64,000 nt of DNA from Microbacterium terregens (lineage in GTDB: Bacteria > Pseudomonadota > Alphaproteobacteria > Sphingomonadales > Sphingomonadaceae), in contig NZ_BSEX01000009.1 of the NCBI RefSeq assembly GCF_027922045.1, forward strand, positions 186,001 to 250,000, given 5' to 3'. Position 1 is the first letter of the stretch. Every line of letters begins with the position of its first letter. The position numbers were made by a program, and so were the translations under genes. Positions 55,285 to 63,060 of the stretch are shown piece after piece. The notes beneath the pieces are model-generated. The model ran no database searches. It was not told the DNA's origin and saw only the letters and a list, made by a program, of their open reading frames with translations.

Positions 55285-56154
55285 TCACCCCCGCTTGCGG
55301 ATCAGCCCTTCCTGCGCGACGCTCGCCACCAGCCGCCCGTCGCGCGTGAAGATGCGCCCGCGGTTGAACCCGCGCCCGTTGCCCGCCCAGGGGCTGTCGG
55401 TCGTGTAGAGCAGCCAGTCGTCGAACCGGAACGGCTCGTGCAGCCACAGCGCGTGGTCCAGGCTTGCCGTCTGCATGCGCGGATCGCCCAGCCGTACCGA
55501 GTGCGGCATCATCGACGTGCCGAGCAGCAGCATGTCGCTGGCATAGGCGAGCACCGCCCGGTGCAGCGCGGGATCGTCGGGCAGGGGGGCGACCGTGCGG
55601 AACCAGCTGTGCTGCACCGGCGGCCGCGGCTCGGAGCGCAGCCAGTCGCCCGGCGCTACCGGCCGCATCTCGATCGGTCGCGGCTGGGCGAGGAACTTGC
55701 GCACCGGGTCCGACAGCTCGCCTGCCATTTCCGCCTGCACCTGCGCTTCGGATCCCAGCGCCTCGGGCGGCGGCACTTCCGGCATCGCGTCCTGGTGGTG
55801 CAGCCCTTCCTCCTGATGCTGGAAGGAGGCGGCGAGTACCAGGATCGGCTGCCCGCGCTGCAACGCCATCACCCGCCGCGTGGCGAAGCTCCGCCCGTCG
55901 AAATCCCGCGTCACCCGGAACAGGATCGGATGCTCGGCATCGCCCGCGCGCATGAAATAGGCGTGGAGCGAATGCGCGACCTTGTCGTCGACGGATCGCT
56001 GCGCCGCCTGGAGCGCCTGGCCGATCACCTGGCCGCCGAACACCCGCCCGCGCCCGCCGGGCAGCCGCGCCCCCCGGTACAGGTCGGTGTCCAGTTCCTC
56101 CAGGTCGAGCAGCGCGGTCAGCGTCTCGACCAGCCGTTCCGGGGTGTGCGTCAT
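55285..56154 (-). CDS. tesB: Acyl-CoA thioesterase II
   Basis: TesB is a double-hotdog thioesterase that hydrolyses medium- and long-chain acyl-CoA to free acid and CoA. The 289-residue protein has RVFGGQVIGQALQAAQRSV (about residues 36-54), LHAYFMRAGDAEHPILFRV, the catalytic Asp in SLDHALWLHEPF and the C-terminal GFNRGRIFTRDGRLVASVAQEGLIRKR. The length fits E. coli TesB. It is divergent from the acyl-CoA ligase gene, so the two opposite activities share an intergenic control region of 114 bases. Confidence 0.94.
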   Translation of the reverse strand: MTHTPERLVETLTALLDLEELDTDLYRGARLPGGRGRVFGGQVIGQALQAAQRSVDDKVAHSLHAYFMRAGDAEHPILFRVTRDFDGRSFATRRVMALQRGQPILVLAASFQHQEEGLHHQDAMPEVPPPEALGSEAQVQAEMAGELSDPVRKFLAQPRPIEMRPVAPGDWLRSEPRPPVQHSWFRTVAPLPDDPALHRAVLAYASDMLLLGTSMMPHSVRLGDPRMQTASLDHALWLHEPFRFDDWLLYTTDSPWAGNGRGFNRGRIFTRDGRLVASVAQEGLIRKRG

Positions 56155-56268
56155 GGAAATAGTCGTTCCTTCGATCCGATCGCAGCATTAGGCACATGCT
56201 TTACGTATTCGGCAAGCGCTTATCCGCCCGGCTTGACGGGGCCGGCCGCCGGGGCTTGAAGCCGCGCG

Positions 56269-58080
56269 GTGTCCACGCACCAACCGATCGAACCGCCGCC
56301 GGGCTCCGCCTGGCCCGCCTGCACCCTTGGAGAGGCGACGGCGCGGCTCACCGCACCCGGCGCGCGCTACGAGATGGAGACGGTGGCGATCCGCGGCGTG
56401 CCGACCCGCACTTGGAAGCACGCCCCGCCCAGCCTCGCCGCGCTCGCCCAGGCCGCCCGCGCGCATGGCGATCGCCTGTTCCTGATCCACGAGGACGAGC
56501 GCGTGACCTTCGAGGCGGGCTATCGCGCGGTCGCCACGCTCGCCGCAGCGCTCGCCGCGCGCGGCGTCGGCAAGGCGGATCGGGTGGCGATCGCCATGCG
56601 CAACCGCCCGCAATGGCCGATCGCGCTGATGGCGATCGCGAGCCTGGGCGCCATCGCCGTGCCGCTCAACGCCTGGTGGACCGGCGGCGAACTCGCCTTC
56701 GCGCTCGCCGACACCGGCGCCCGCCTGCTGATCGCCGACGCCCGCCGCCACGAACGGCTGCTCGACTATTATGCGGATCTGCCGGCGCTGGAGGCGGTGC
56801 TCGTCTCCGGCTCACGCGACCTGCTGGGCGGTGACGCCGAGCTCCTGGAGGCGATGATCGGCAGCCCGAATGATTGGGCGTGCCTTCCCGAGACTGTGTT
56901 CCCCGAAGTCGAGGTCGCCCCCGACGATCCCGTCACCATCTTCTTTACCAGCGGCACCACCGGCGGGCCCAAGGGGGCGGTCGGCACCCACCGCAACCTG
57001 ATGAGCAACATCCTCTCGTCCGGCTTCGTCTCCGCCCGCACGCTGCTGCGGCGCGGGGCGCCGCTGCCGGAGCGCTCGCCGGCCCAGACGGTGCTGCTGC
57101 CGATCCCGCTCTTCCACGTCACCGCGTGCAGTGCCTTCCTGATGATCGCCCTCGCGACCGGCGGCACGATCGTGCTGATGCGCAAATGGGATGCCGCCGC
57201 CGCCATGGCACTGATCGAGCGGGAACGGATCGAGGCGATCGGCGGGGTCCCCGCCATCGCCTGGCAGCTGCTCGAGCACCCCGACCGCCCTGCGCGCGAT
57301 CTCTCCTCGCTTGTCCGCATCGCCTATGGCGGCGCGCCCGCTGCGCCCGAGCTCGCCCGCCGGATACACGCGGAGTTCGGCGCGATGCCCAGCAACGGCT
57401 GGGGCATGACCGAGACTATGGCCACGGTCGCCAGCAACGCGGCCGAGGACTATCTCGCCCGCCCGACCAGCTGCGGCCCGCCGGTTGCGACCGCCGACCT
57501 CAAGATCCTCTCGCCGGACACGGGCGAGCCGGTCCCGCAGGGAGAGGTGGGCGAACTCTGGGCACGCGGGCCGATGGTGGTGCAGGGCTATTGGAACCGG
57601 CCGCAGGAAACCGCCGCCGGCTTCGTCAACGGCTGGGTCCGCACCGGCGACCTGGCGCGGATCGACGCCGACGGCTTTTGCCACATCGTCGATCGCCTGA
57701 AGGACGTGGTGATCCGCGGCGGTGAGAACATCTACGCGGCCGAGGTGGAGGACGTGCTCTACGCGCACCCGGCGGTCACCGACTGCGCCCTGGTCGGCAT
57801 CCCCCACCACACGCTCGGCGAACAGCCGGCGGCGGTCGTTCATCTCGCGCCGGGGATACACGCCGACGAGGCCGAGCTGCAGGCCTGGGTCCGCGCGCGC
57901 CTCGCCGCCTTCAAGGTGCCGGTCGCGATCCGCTTCGTCGAGGCCACGCTGCCCCGCAACGCCAACGGCAAGATCCTGAAGCGCGCGCTGCGGGAGATGT
58001 TTGCCCCGGCTTATGACACCATGCGTGCTCCTGCGAAGGCAGGAGCCCAGGGCAACAGACGCCACCGCCCGCGACCCTAG
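56269..58080 (+). CDS. Class I acyl-CoA ligase with a repeat-encoded tail
   Basis: The 603-residue ANL-superfamily enzyme adenylates a carboxylic acid and joins it to CoA. It has the P-loop-like TIFFTSGTTGGPKGAVGTH (about residues 225-243), GWGMTETMA (about 377-385), YWNRPQETAAGFVNGWVRTGDLARI and the C-terminal catalytic Lys in NANGKILKRALRE. The substrate is unknown, perhaps a fatty or aromatic acid. The start is GTG 56269. The last 19 residues, from ATG-encoded Met at 58021 onward, are encoded by repeat copy 5 and are not part of the family. Confidence 0.9.
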   Translation: MSTHQPIEPPPGSAWPACTLGEATARLTAPGARYEMETVAIRGVPTRTWKHAPPSLAALAQAARAHGDRLFLIHEDERVTFEAGYRAVATLAAALAARGVGKADRVAIAMRNRPQWPIALMAIASLGAIAVPLNAWWTGGELAFALADTGARLLIADARRHERLLDYYADLPALEAVLVSGSRDLLGGDAELLEAMIGSPNDWACLPETVFPEVEVAPDDPVTIFFTSGTTGGPKGAVGTHRNLMSNILSSGFVSARTLLRRGAPLPERSPAQTVLLPIPLFHVTACSAFLMIALATGGTIVLMRKWDAAAAMALIERERIEAIGGVPAIAWQLLEHPDRPARDLSSLVRIAYGGAPAAPELARRIHAEFGAMPSNGWGMTETMATVASNAAEDYLARPTSCGPPVATADLKILSPDTGEPVPQGEVGELWARGPMVVQGYWNRPQETAAGFVNGWVRTGDLARIDADGFCHIVDRLKDVVIRGGENIYAAEVEDVLYAHPAVTDCALVGIPHHTLGEQPAAVVHLAPGIHADEAELQAWVRARLAAFKVPVAIRFVEATLPRNANGKILKRALREMFAPAYDTMRAPAKAGAQGNRRHRPRP

Positions 58081-58103
58081 GCTCCCGCCGCCGCGGGAGC
58101 ACC
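58024..58103. repeat. Double-hairpin intergenic repeat, copy 5, partly coding
   Basis: Hairpin 1 (gctcctgc-GAAG-gcaggagc, 58027-58046) lies inside the acyl-CoA ligase frame; hairpin 2 (gctcccgc-CGCC-gcgggagc, 58081-58100) starts just after the stop. A CCAGGG/CCCTAG arm pair joins them. The second stem has changed on both sides (T-A to C-G), which keeps it paired. Confidence 0.78.
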
Positions 58104-58137
58104 GGCAGCTTGGGGCAAGTGTACCAAGCTCTACACT

Positions 58138-58165
58138 CGTACCCCCGCGAAGGCCGGAGTCCAGG
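58138..58165. repeat. Half repeat: degenerate single hairpin
   Basis: CGTACCCCCGCGAAGGCCGG at 58138-58157 resembles the half copy at 55065, with two mismatched stem positions, and is followed by AGTCCAG. It lies 35 bases after copy 5 in the 58081-58217 gap. Confidence 0.5.
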
Positions 58166-58217
58166 CGGAATGGCCTCGGTGGCTAAGGAGCAACGACCTC
58201 GCCCTTTTCGGGCATCT

Positions 58218-59483
58218 TTACGCCCGGCTCAACCGCGCCAGCGTCGCCAGCGTCGCCAGCGTCGCCAGCACCCAGAACCCTGCCAGCGTCAGCACCGCCG
58301 TCAGCGCGGCGAGCGCATGCCACCCGCCATGCTCCCAGAACCAACCGCCCAGCGTTCCCGTCACGCTCGACCCGACATAGTAGAACAGCAGGTACAGCGA
58401 CGCCGCATGCCCCTTGGCGCCCTGCGCCACCCGCCCGACCCAGCCGCTCGCCACCGAATGGCCGATAAAGAAGCCGATCGTCAGCAGCGTGATGCCGGCC
58501 ACGATCCACACCAGGCTCGCCGACAGGGTCAGCGCGATCCCGGCCAGCAGCAACGCCAGCCCCACGCCAAGCGTGCGTGCGCGGCCATGCCGGTCCGCGA
58601 GCCGCCCCGCACTGGAGGAGGCGACCATCCCCAGCGCGTAGGTCAGGAAGATCATGCTGCTCGCGGTCTGGCCCAGGTGATAGGGCGCGGCGGCCAGCCG
58701 GAAGCCGGCATAGTTGAACAGCGCCACGAACACGCTCATCAGCAGGAAGGCGAGGGTGAACAGGCGCAGCAGCCGGGGGTCCCGCAGATGTGCCCGCCAC
58801 GTCCGAAGGTGGAAGCCGAGGTCGAAGCCCCGCACCACCGCGAAGTTGCGCGACGCCGGCAACAGCAGCGCAAAGCCCACCGCTGCCGCCAGGTCGAGCG
58901 CTCCCAGCAGCCCCATCGCCCCGCGCCAGCTGGTGAGGTCCGTCGCCAGCCCCATGCCGACGCGCCCCATCATCCCCCCAAAGGCGGTCCCCGCGACATA
59001 GAGGCCCATGGCGCGGCCCAGGTGCGCCGGGTCGATCTCCTCGGCCAGATAGGCCATCGCCACCGCCGGCACGCCGCCCAGTACCAGCCCTTCCAGCGCA
59101 CGCGTCGCGAGCAGCAGCGCGAAGCTCGGCGTCAGTGCGGCGACGAGGTTGAGGACGGCAGCGCCCGCCATCGACGCGAACATCAGCCCACGCCTGGGCA
59201 CCATCTGCGAAAAGGCGCCCGCCACGAAGATCGCCAGCGCCAGCAGGCCGGTGGTCAGCGACAGCGCCAGCGAGGCAACCCCCGGCGCCACACGGAAATC
59301 GCGCGCGAACTCCGGCAGCAGCGGCTGCACGCAGTAGATCAGCGAAAAGGTGGCGAACCCGGCCAGGAACAGCGCCAGGCTGATCCGGCGGTAGGCGCGC
59401 GTCCCATATGCCGTCCATTGCGGCTGGCGGGGCGGGTCGGTGTCGGGCGCTTCCAGAAGAACGGTGTCAGTCACGCCCGCCAT
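58218..59483 (-). CDS. MFS transporter, YnfM-like
   Basis: The 421-residue protein has about 12 membrane segments and the pattern of the YnfM/arabinose-efflux group: CVQPLLPEFARDFRVAPGVASLALSLTTGLLALAIFVAGAFSQMVPRRGLMF near the N-terminus, GGVPAVAMAYLAEEI and GRLADRHGRARTLGVG in the middle. The substrate is unknown. Start ATG 59483. The last residues (LATLATLATLA) come from a 9-bp tandem repeat. Confidence 0.85.
   Translation of the reverse strand: MAGVTDTVLLEAPDTDPPRQPQWTAYGTRAYRRISLALFLAGFATFSLIYCVQPLLPEFARDFRVAPGVASLALSLTTGLLALAIFVAGAFSQMVPRRGLMFASMAGAAVLNLVAALTPSFALLLATRALEGLVLGGVPAVAMAYLAEEIDPAHLGRAMGLYVAGTAFGGMMGRVGMGLATDLTSWRGAMGLLGALDLAAAVGFALLLPASRNFAVVRGFDLGFHLRTWRAHLRDPRLLRLFTLAFLLMSVFVALFNYAGFRLAAAPYHLGQTASSMIFLTYALGMVASSSAGRLADRHGRARTLGVGLALLLAGIALTLSASLVWIVAGITLLTIGFFIGHSVASGWVGRVAQGAKGHAASLYLLFYYVGSSVTGTLGGWFWEHGGWHALAALTAVLTLAGFWVLATLATLATLARLSRA
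58241..58267. repeat. 9-bp tandem repeat at the 3' end of the MFS gene
   Basis: Three perfect copies of gcgtcgcca plus partial copies on both sides encode an Ala-Thr-Leu repeat at the transporter's C-terminus. Copy number could vary between strains without a frameshift because the unit is three codons. Confidence 0.8.
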
Positions 59484-59533
59484 GTGGGCAGGCCTGGCCA
59501 CTCTGTCCAATCGACGCTTCGGATCAGTCGATC

Positions 59534-59956
59534 TCAGCCTGCGTACGGATCATAGCTGCCAAAGGTCCAGACGTTCCCCTCGGGATCGCGCGCGCTGTAG
59601 CTGCGGCCGCCATAGGGCTGGTCCTCGGGCGGCAGGAAGATCTCGGCACCTGCGGCGGCGGCCGTCGCGGCATGGCCGTCGACATCGTCCAGCACCAGGT
59701 AGAGCGACTGGGTCACGCACCCGGCCTCGGCGGCCGTGCGCATGCGCGCCGCCTGTGCAAAGGGCGTGTCGATCGCGGACGACACCATGATCATCTGCCC
59801 CGCCCAGACAAGTTCGGCATGGTCTACCCGGGAAGGCGTGTCCGCGTCGCTGTAGACGGCGTACCGCACGAAGCCGAAGGCCGCGCACAGGAAGTCGATC
59901 GCACGCGGGGCATCGGCGTAGCGCAGCACCGGGATCAAGGCAGGACGCACTGTCAT
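59534..59956 (-). CDS. VOC-superfamily (glyoxalase-like) protein
   Basis: The 140-residue protein has the two beta-alpha-beta-beta-beta modules of the vicinal-oxygen-chelate fold: IPVLRYADAPRAIDFLCAAFGFVRY (about residues 8-32) and SLYLVLDDVDGHAATAAAAGAEIFLPPEDQPYGGRSYSARDPEGNVWTFG. It is in the bleomycin-resistance-like or PhnB-like group. A metal-binding His is in DHAELVW and a Glu in DPEGNVW. The substrate is unknown. A good SD (AGGAGA) precedes ATG 59956. Confidence 0.85.
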   Translation of the reverse strand: MTVRPALIPVLRYADAPRAIDFLCAAFGFVRYAVYSDADTPSRVDHAELVWAGQMIMVSSAIDTPFAQAARMRTAAEAGCVTQSLYLVLDDVDGHAATAAAAGAEIFLPPEDQPYGGRSYSARDPEGNVWTFGSYDPYAG

Positions 59957-60021
59957 CGCGACTCTCCTCGAACGCGGGCGCAGGCCCGCCTCGCCGGCGA
60001 TGCTACGCCTCTACCTGGCTG

Positions 60022-60732
60022 CTACGCCAGCGTCTCGTCGTCGCGATACTTGATCTGGAGGTAGCGGTTGCGGGTCGCCAGGCTGTCGAGGTCGCCCTGC
60101 GCCAGCTGGCGGCTCATGTCGGCGATTTCCTCGTCGATCAGCTTCAGCCCCTCGACGAGCTGGTCGTCGGGAGTGCGGCCATTGCGCTCCACCCGGCGCA
60201 GCGGCTCGGGCACCCGCTGGTAGCCGCGCACCAGCTCCGGCAGCTGCTCGCCCACCAGCTTGCGCACCTCGGCCGCGGCCGGCTCGCGCTCGTCCAGCGC
60301 CCCCAGCTGCTGGCTGAGCGTATCGAGCCGCACGCCGATCGAGTCGGTGAGCGTGCGTGCCGGCGCGGGCAGGGCGGGGCGCTGCGTTTCCAGCCAGCGC
60401 TCAGTCTGCTGCGGCAGCGCCTTCAACGGCGCGGTCGCGAACGTCTCGGGCGTCGCCGCCGGTACGACCGGGAAGATCGCGAACAGCGCGGTGGCGGCGA
60501 TCAGCAGCGCCATCACCAGCATCGCGCCGCCGATGCCCAGCGGCACGACCCAGCCGACCACCAGCGCCCCGATCAAAATGGCGAGGTCCGCGGCCGCGAT
60601 GCGGCCCAGCCGCCGCAGCACCTCCGCCTCGCGCCTGCGCTTCACGCGCTGCGCGCCGCCGCGATAGCGATCGCGCGATCGCTCCAGCACTTCGGTCGAT
60701 CGGGCGATCTGGTGGTCGACTTCGCTCTGCAT
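60022..60732 (-). CDS. XpaC-like membrane protein paired with TelA
   Basis: The 236-residue protein has a charged N-terminal helix, two close membrane segments (about residues 48-65 and 68-88), and a long cytosolic helical region (DSIGVRLDTLSQQLGALDEREPAAAEVRKLVGEQLPELVRGYQ) probably forming coiled coil. Its gene starts nine bases after telA, the position held by XpaC in Bacillus telA operons. I call it XpaC-like for context and architecture; sequence homology cannot be confirmed by eye. Function unknown. Confidence 0.7.
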   Translation of the reverse strand: MQSEVDHQIARSTEVLERSRDRYRGGAQRVKRRREAEVLRRLGRIAAADLAILIGALVVGWVVPLGIGGAMLVMALLIAATALFAIFPVVPAATPETFATAPLKALPQQTERWLETQRPALPAPARTLTDSIGVRLDTLSQQLGALDEREPAAAEVRKLVGEQLPELVRGYQRVPEPLRRVERNGRTPDDQLVEGLKLIDEEIADMSRQLAQGDLDSLATRNRYLQIKYRDDETLA

Positions 60733-60741
60733 GGCGGTTCC

Positions 60742-61935
60742 TTACAGCGCCTCGAGCTTGAAGGTCTCGCCGCCGCTGCCGGCGTTCTGCGCGGCGCCCT
60801 CGGCCCGGGCGATATAGCCCTTCGACCGCTCGACTTCGTTCGACAGCGTGGTGACGGTCGTCTTCATGCTGTCGAGCGCCTTCAGCTTGAACACGTCGAT
60901 CGCGTCCATCGTGTCATAGATGTTCTGGAACGCGCGCTGCAGCGTCTCGACCGGGATGGTGGAGGCCGCCGCCTGCTCGTGGATCTGCGCGGTCTGCGAC
61001 TTGAGCAGCTTGCCCGTCGAATCGATGATGTTCGCGGTCGTGGTGTTGAGCGCGGTGATCTGTTCGAGCACCAGCTTCTGGTTGGTGAGCGCCTGCGCCA
61101 CCGTTACCGCCGTGCGCAGCGCGCCGACCGTGGTCGTGGAGGCGCGGTCGACGCCCTTCACCAGCTCGACATTGTTCTTCTTGACCAGGTCGAGCGCCAG
61201 ATAGCCCTGCACCGTCACCGCCATCTGGGTGAGCAGGTCCTGGGTGCGCTGGCGGACGTAGAACAGCGCGGTCTCGCGGATGGCCTTGGCCTTTGCGGGA
61301 TCGCTGTGGTCCAGGTCGTTGGCCCGGTCCTCCAGCTTGCGGTCCATCTCCTTGGACAGATAGATCATCTGCTCCAGCCGGCCCATCGCCGCCCACAGGT
61401 TCTGCCGCTCCACGTCGATCGCGGCATTGTCCATCAGCAGCTCGTCCTTGCCGGACTGCAGGCTCTTCAGGATCTGCGCAATGTGCGTCTGCGAGCTTTT
61501 GTAGCTGTCGAAATAGTCGCGCATCTTGTTGCCGAACGGCAGGATGCCGAACAGCTTCTTGGGCGCCAGCAGATTGCCCTGCTTGCCGGGATCCAGGTCC
61601 TCGATCGTGCGGCGCAGCTGGGCGAGATCGGCGCCAACGCCGTTCTCGCGGTCCATTGCCTTCACCGGCCGGTCCAGGAAGCGGTTCGACTGGCCCGCGG
61701 CCTCGCGGATCTCGCGCGCGCCCATGTTGGTGATCGCGTCCACGCGCTTGCCGAACTCCGGCGAGTTCACGTCCTGCGCGATCAGGTCTTCGATGAAGCT
61801 GTCGACGCGGGTTTCCAGCTCCGACTTCTTCTTGTCGTCCACCGGCACCAGCCCGGCAGCCTTGGCAGGCGTCACGGCGGGCACGGGATCCGGCGCTTCG
61901 AGTTTCAGCTCCTGTTCCGCCACCTGCGTCGCCAT
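60742..61935 (-). CDS. telA: TelA-family toxic-anion resistance protein
   Basis: The 397-residue protein is a member of the TelA/KlaA family, linked to tellurite and other toxic-anion or envelope-stress resistance through an unknown mechanism. It is soluble and almost wholly helical, with family stretches FGILPFGNKMRDYFDSYKSSQTHIAQILKSLQSGKDELLMDNAAIDVERQNLW (about residues 131-184) and YLSKEMDRKLEDR...RQRTQDLLTQMAVTVQGYLALDLVKKNN. ATG 61935 with AGGAG seven bases upstream is well supported. It forms an operon with the XpaC-like gene. Confidence 0.92.
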   Translation of the reverse strand: MATQVAEQELKLEAPDPVPAVTPAKAAGLVPVDDKKKSELETRVDSFIEDLIAQDVNSPEFGKRVDAITNMGAREIREAAGQSNRFLDRPVKAMDRENGVGADLAQLRRTIEDLDPGKQGNLLAPKKLFGILPFGNKMRDYFDSYKSSQTHIAQILKSLQSGKDELLMDNAAIDVERQNLWAAMGRLEQMIYLSKEMDRKLEDRANDLDHSDPAKAKAIRETALFYVRQRTQDLLTQMAVTVQGYLALDLVKKNNVELVKGVDRASTTTVGALRTAVTVAQALTNQKLVLEQITALNTTTANIIDSTGKLLKSQTAQIHEQAAASTIPVETLQRAFQNIYDTMDAIDVFKLKALDSMKTTVTTLSNEVERSKGYIARAEGAAQNAGSGGETFKLEAL

Positions 61936-61960
61936 ATCGTCTCCTGTGCTTGGTCCCTTG

Positions 61961-61988
61961 AGGATAGTTGCTTGCCGCGGCCGTGCAA
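61961..61988 (-). promoter_or_regulatory. Possible telA promoter
   Basis: TTGCAC (61988-61983) and TATCCT (61966-61961) on the minus strand are separated by 16 bases, about 25 bases ahead of the telA start. Both boxes match sigma-70 at four to five positions. Supported by motif and position only. Confidence 0.35.
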
Positions 61989-62026
61989 GTGTATCAGGCA
62001 AATAACACGCGCCGCAGGGGGGTACG

Positions 62027-62979
62027 TTGCTGGAGTTGCTGATCGGGGCCACGCTCGTGCTGGGCCAAGTGGAGGTTCCGCCGCCTGCCGTCGACCCGCT
62101 GACTGCGGAATCGAGACCGGCGACGCCGATCGCTTCGCCGCGTTGCTCGCGCGCACGGAGGGCCCGCTGACGGCCGAGCAGATCCAGCGCGACTATCTGG
62201 ACGGCGCGAGCGACGGGGTGCGGGTGTTCACCCCCGGTCGCATCCGCGATGCCGCCCATCTGGCGCGCACCGTCGCCGCCAAGCGCGGCCTCTATACCGA
62301 AGCCGTTCGGGAATGCCTGCCGGTCGTCAAGGCCACGACGCCGGAGCTTCGCGCCACCTATCTCGCGCTGAGTGGCCTGTTCCCGGGCCGGCCACTCCCA
62401 CGCATCTACCTGGTGGTGGGGGCGGACAACTCCGGCGGAACCGCAGCGCCGGGCATGCAGGTGCTCGGACTGGAGACGCTGTGCAGGATCTCCGGCAGTC
62501 CCGAGGCACTGCGCGCCGTGCTCCGGCAATTCTATGCGCACGAGACTGTTCACGCGTTGCAGCGGGACAGCGACGAGCCGTCGCCCGGCGGACCGCTGCT
62601 GCGATCCGTGCTGGCCGAGGGCGCGGCCGACTTCATCGCGGCGCTGGCGACCGGTACCGAGATGGACCCGAAGCGCGCGGCCTGGGGCAGCGCCCGCGAG
62701 GCGGCGCTCTGGCAGATGCTCAAGGCCGACCTGGCGACCACCGCCGACACCAAGGGCGATCCGGCGCGCGGCTCGCCCGCGGAGGTCGCGATGCATCGCT
62801 GGGTCGGGAACTATGGCAGCGCGCCCGAGGGCTGGCCTGGCGAGGCCGGATACTGGATGGGGCAGCGCATGTGGGAGCGCTGGTATGCACGCCAGCCCGA
62901 CAAGCGCCGCGCGCTGGAAGAGATGTTGACGATTTCCGATCCGCTGGCCGTGCTCGACGGCGGCCGCTTCGTCGAATGA
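62027..62979 (+). pseudogene. Secreted zinc metallopeptidase gene with a one-base frameshift
   Basis: A signal-peptide-like frame begins near 62027 (TTG, after GGGGGG; LLIGATLVLGQVEVPPPAVDPLTAE) and runs into another frame that continues as IETGDADRFAALLARTEGPLTAEQIQRDYLDG to the stop at 62979. The frames join at GCGGAA/ATC (62105-62112): one A added to the AA at 62109-62110 restores a single ~317-codon reading frame. The C-terminal part has HExxH (HETVH, 62539-62553) and EGAADFIAAL about 35 residues later, as in gluzincin-type zinc peptidases (DUF2268-like). It is either a real decay mutation or a sequencing error. Confidence 0.7.
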
Positions 62980-63060
62980 CCTTTCCGCGGCGCACGAAAT
63001 AAGCTAAGGGCCGCGCCGAAACCGCCCGCGCACTGCGTCGGCCACTTTCCGGGAAATTGA

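Noticed and set aside
62100..62115. Programmed -1 frameshift in the peptidase gene
   Set aside because: No X XXY YYZ slippery site, and no obvious downstream stimulating structure at the junction.
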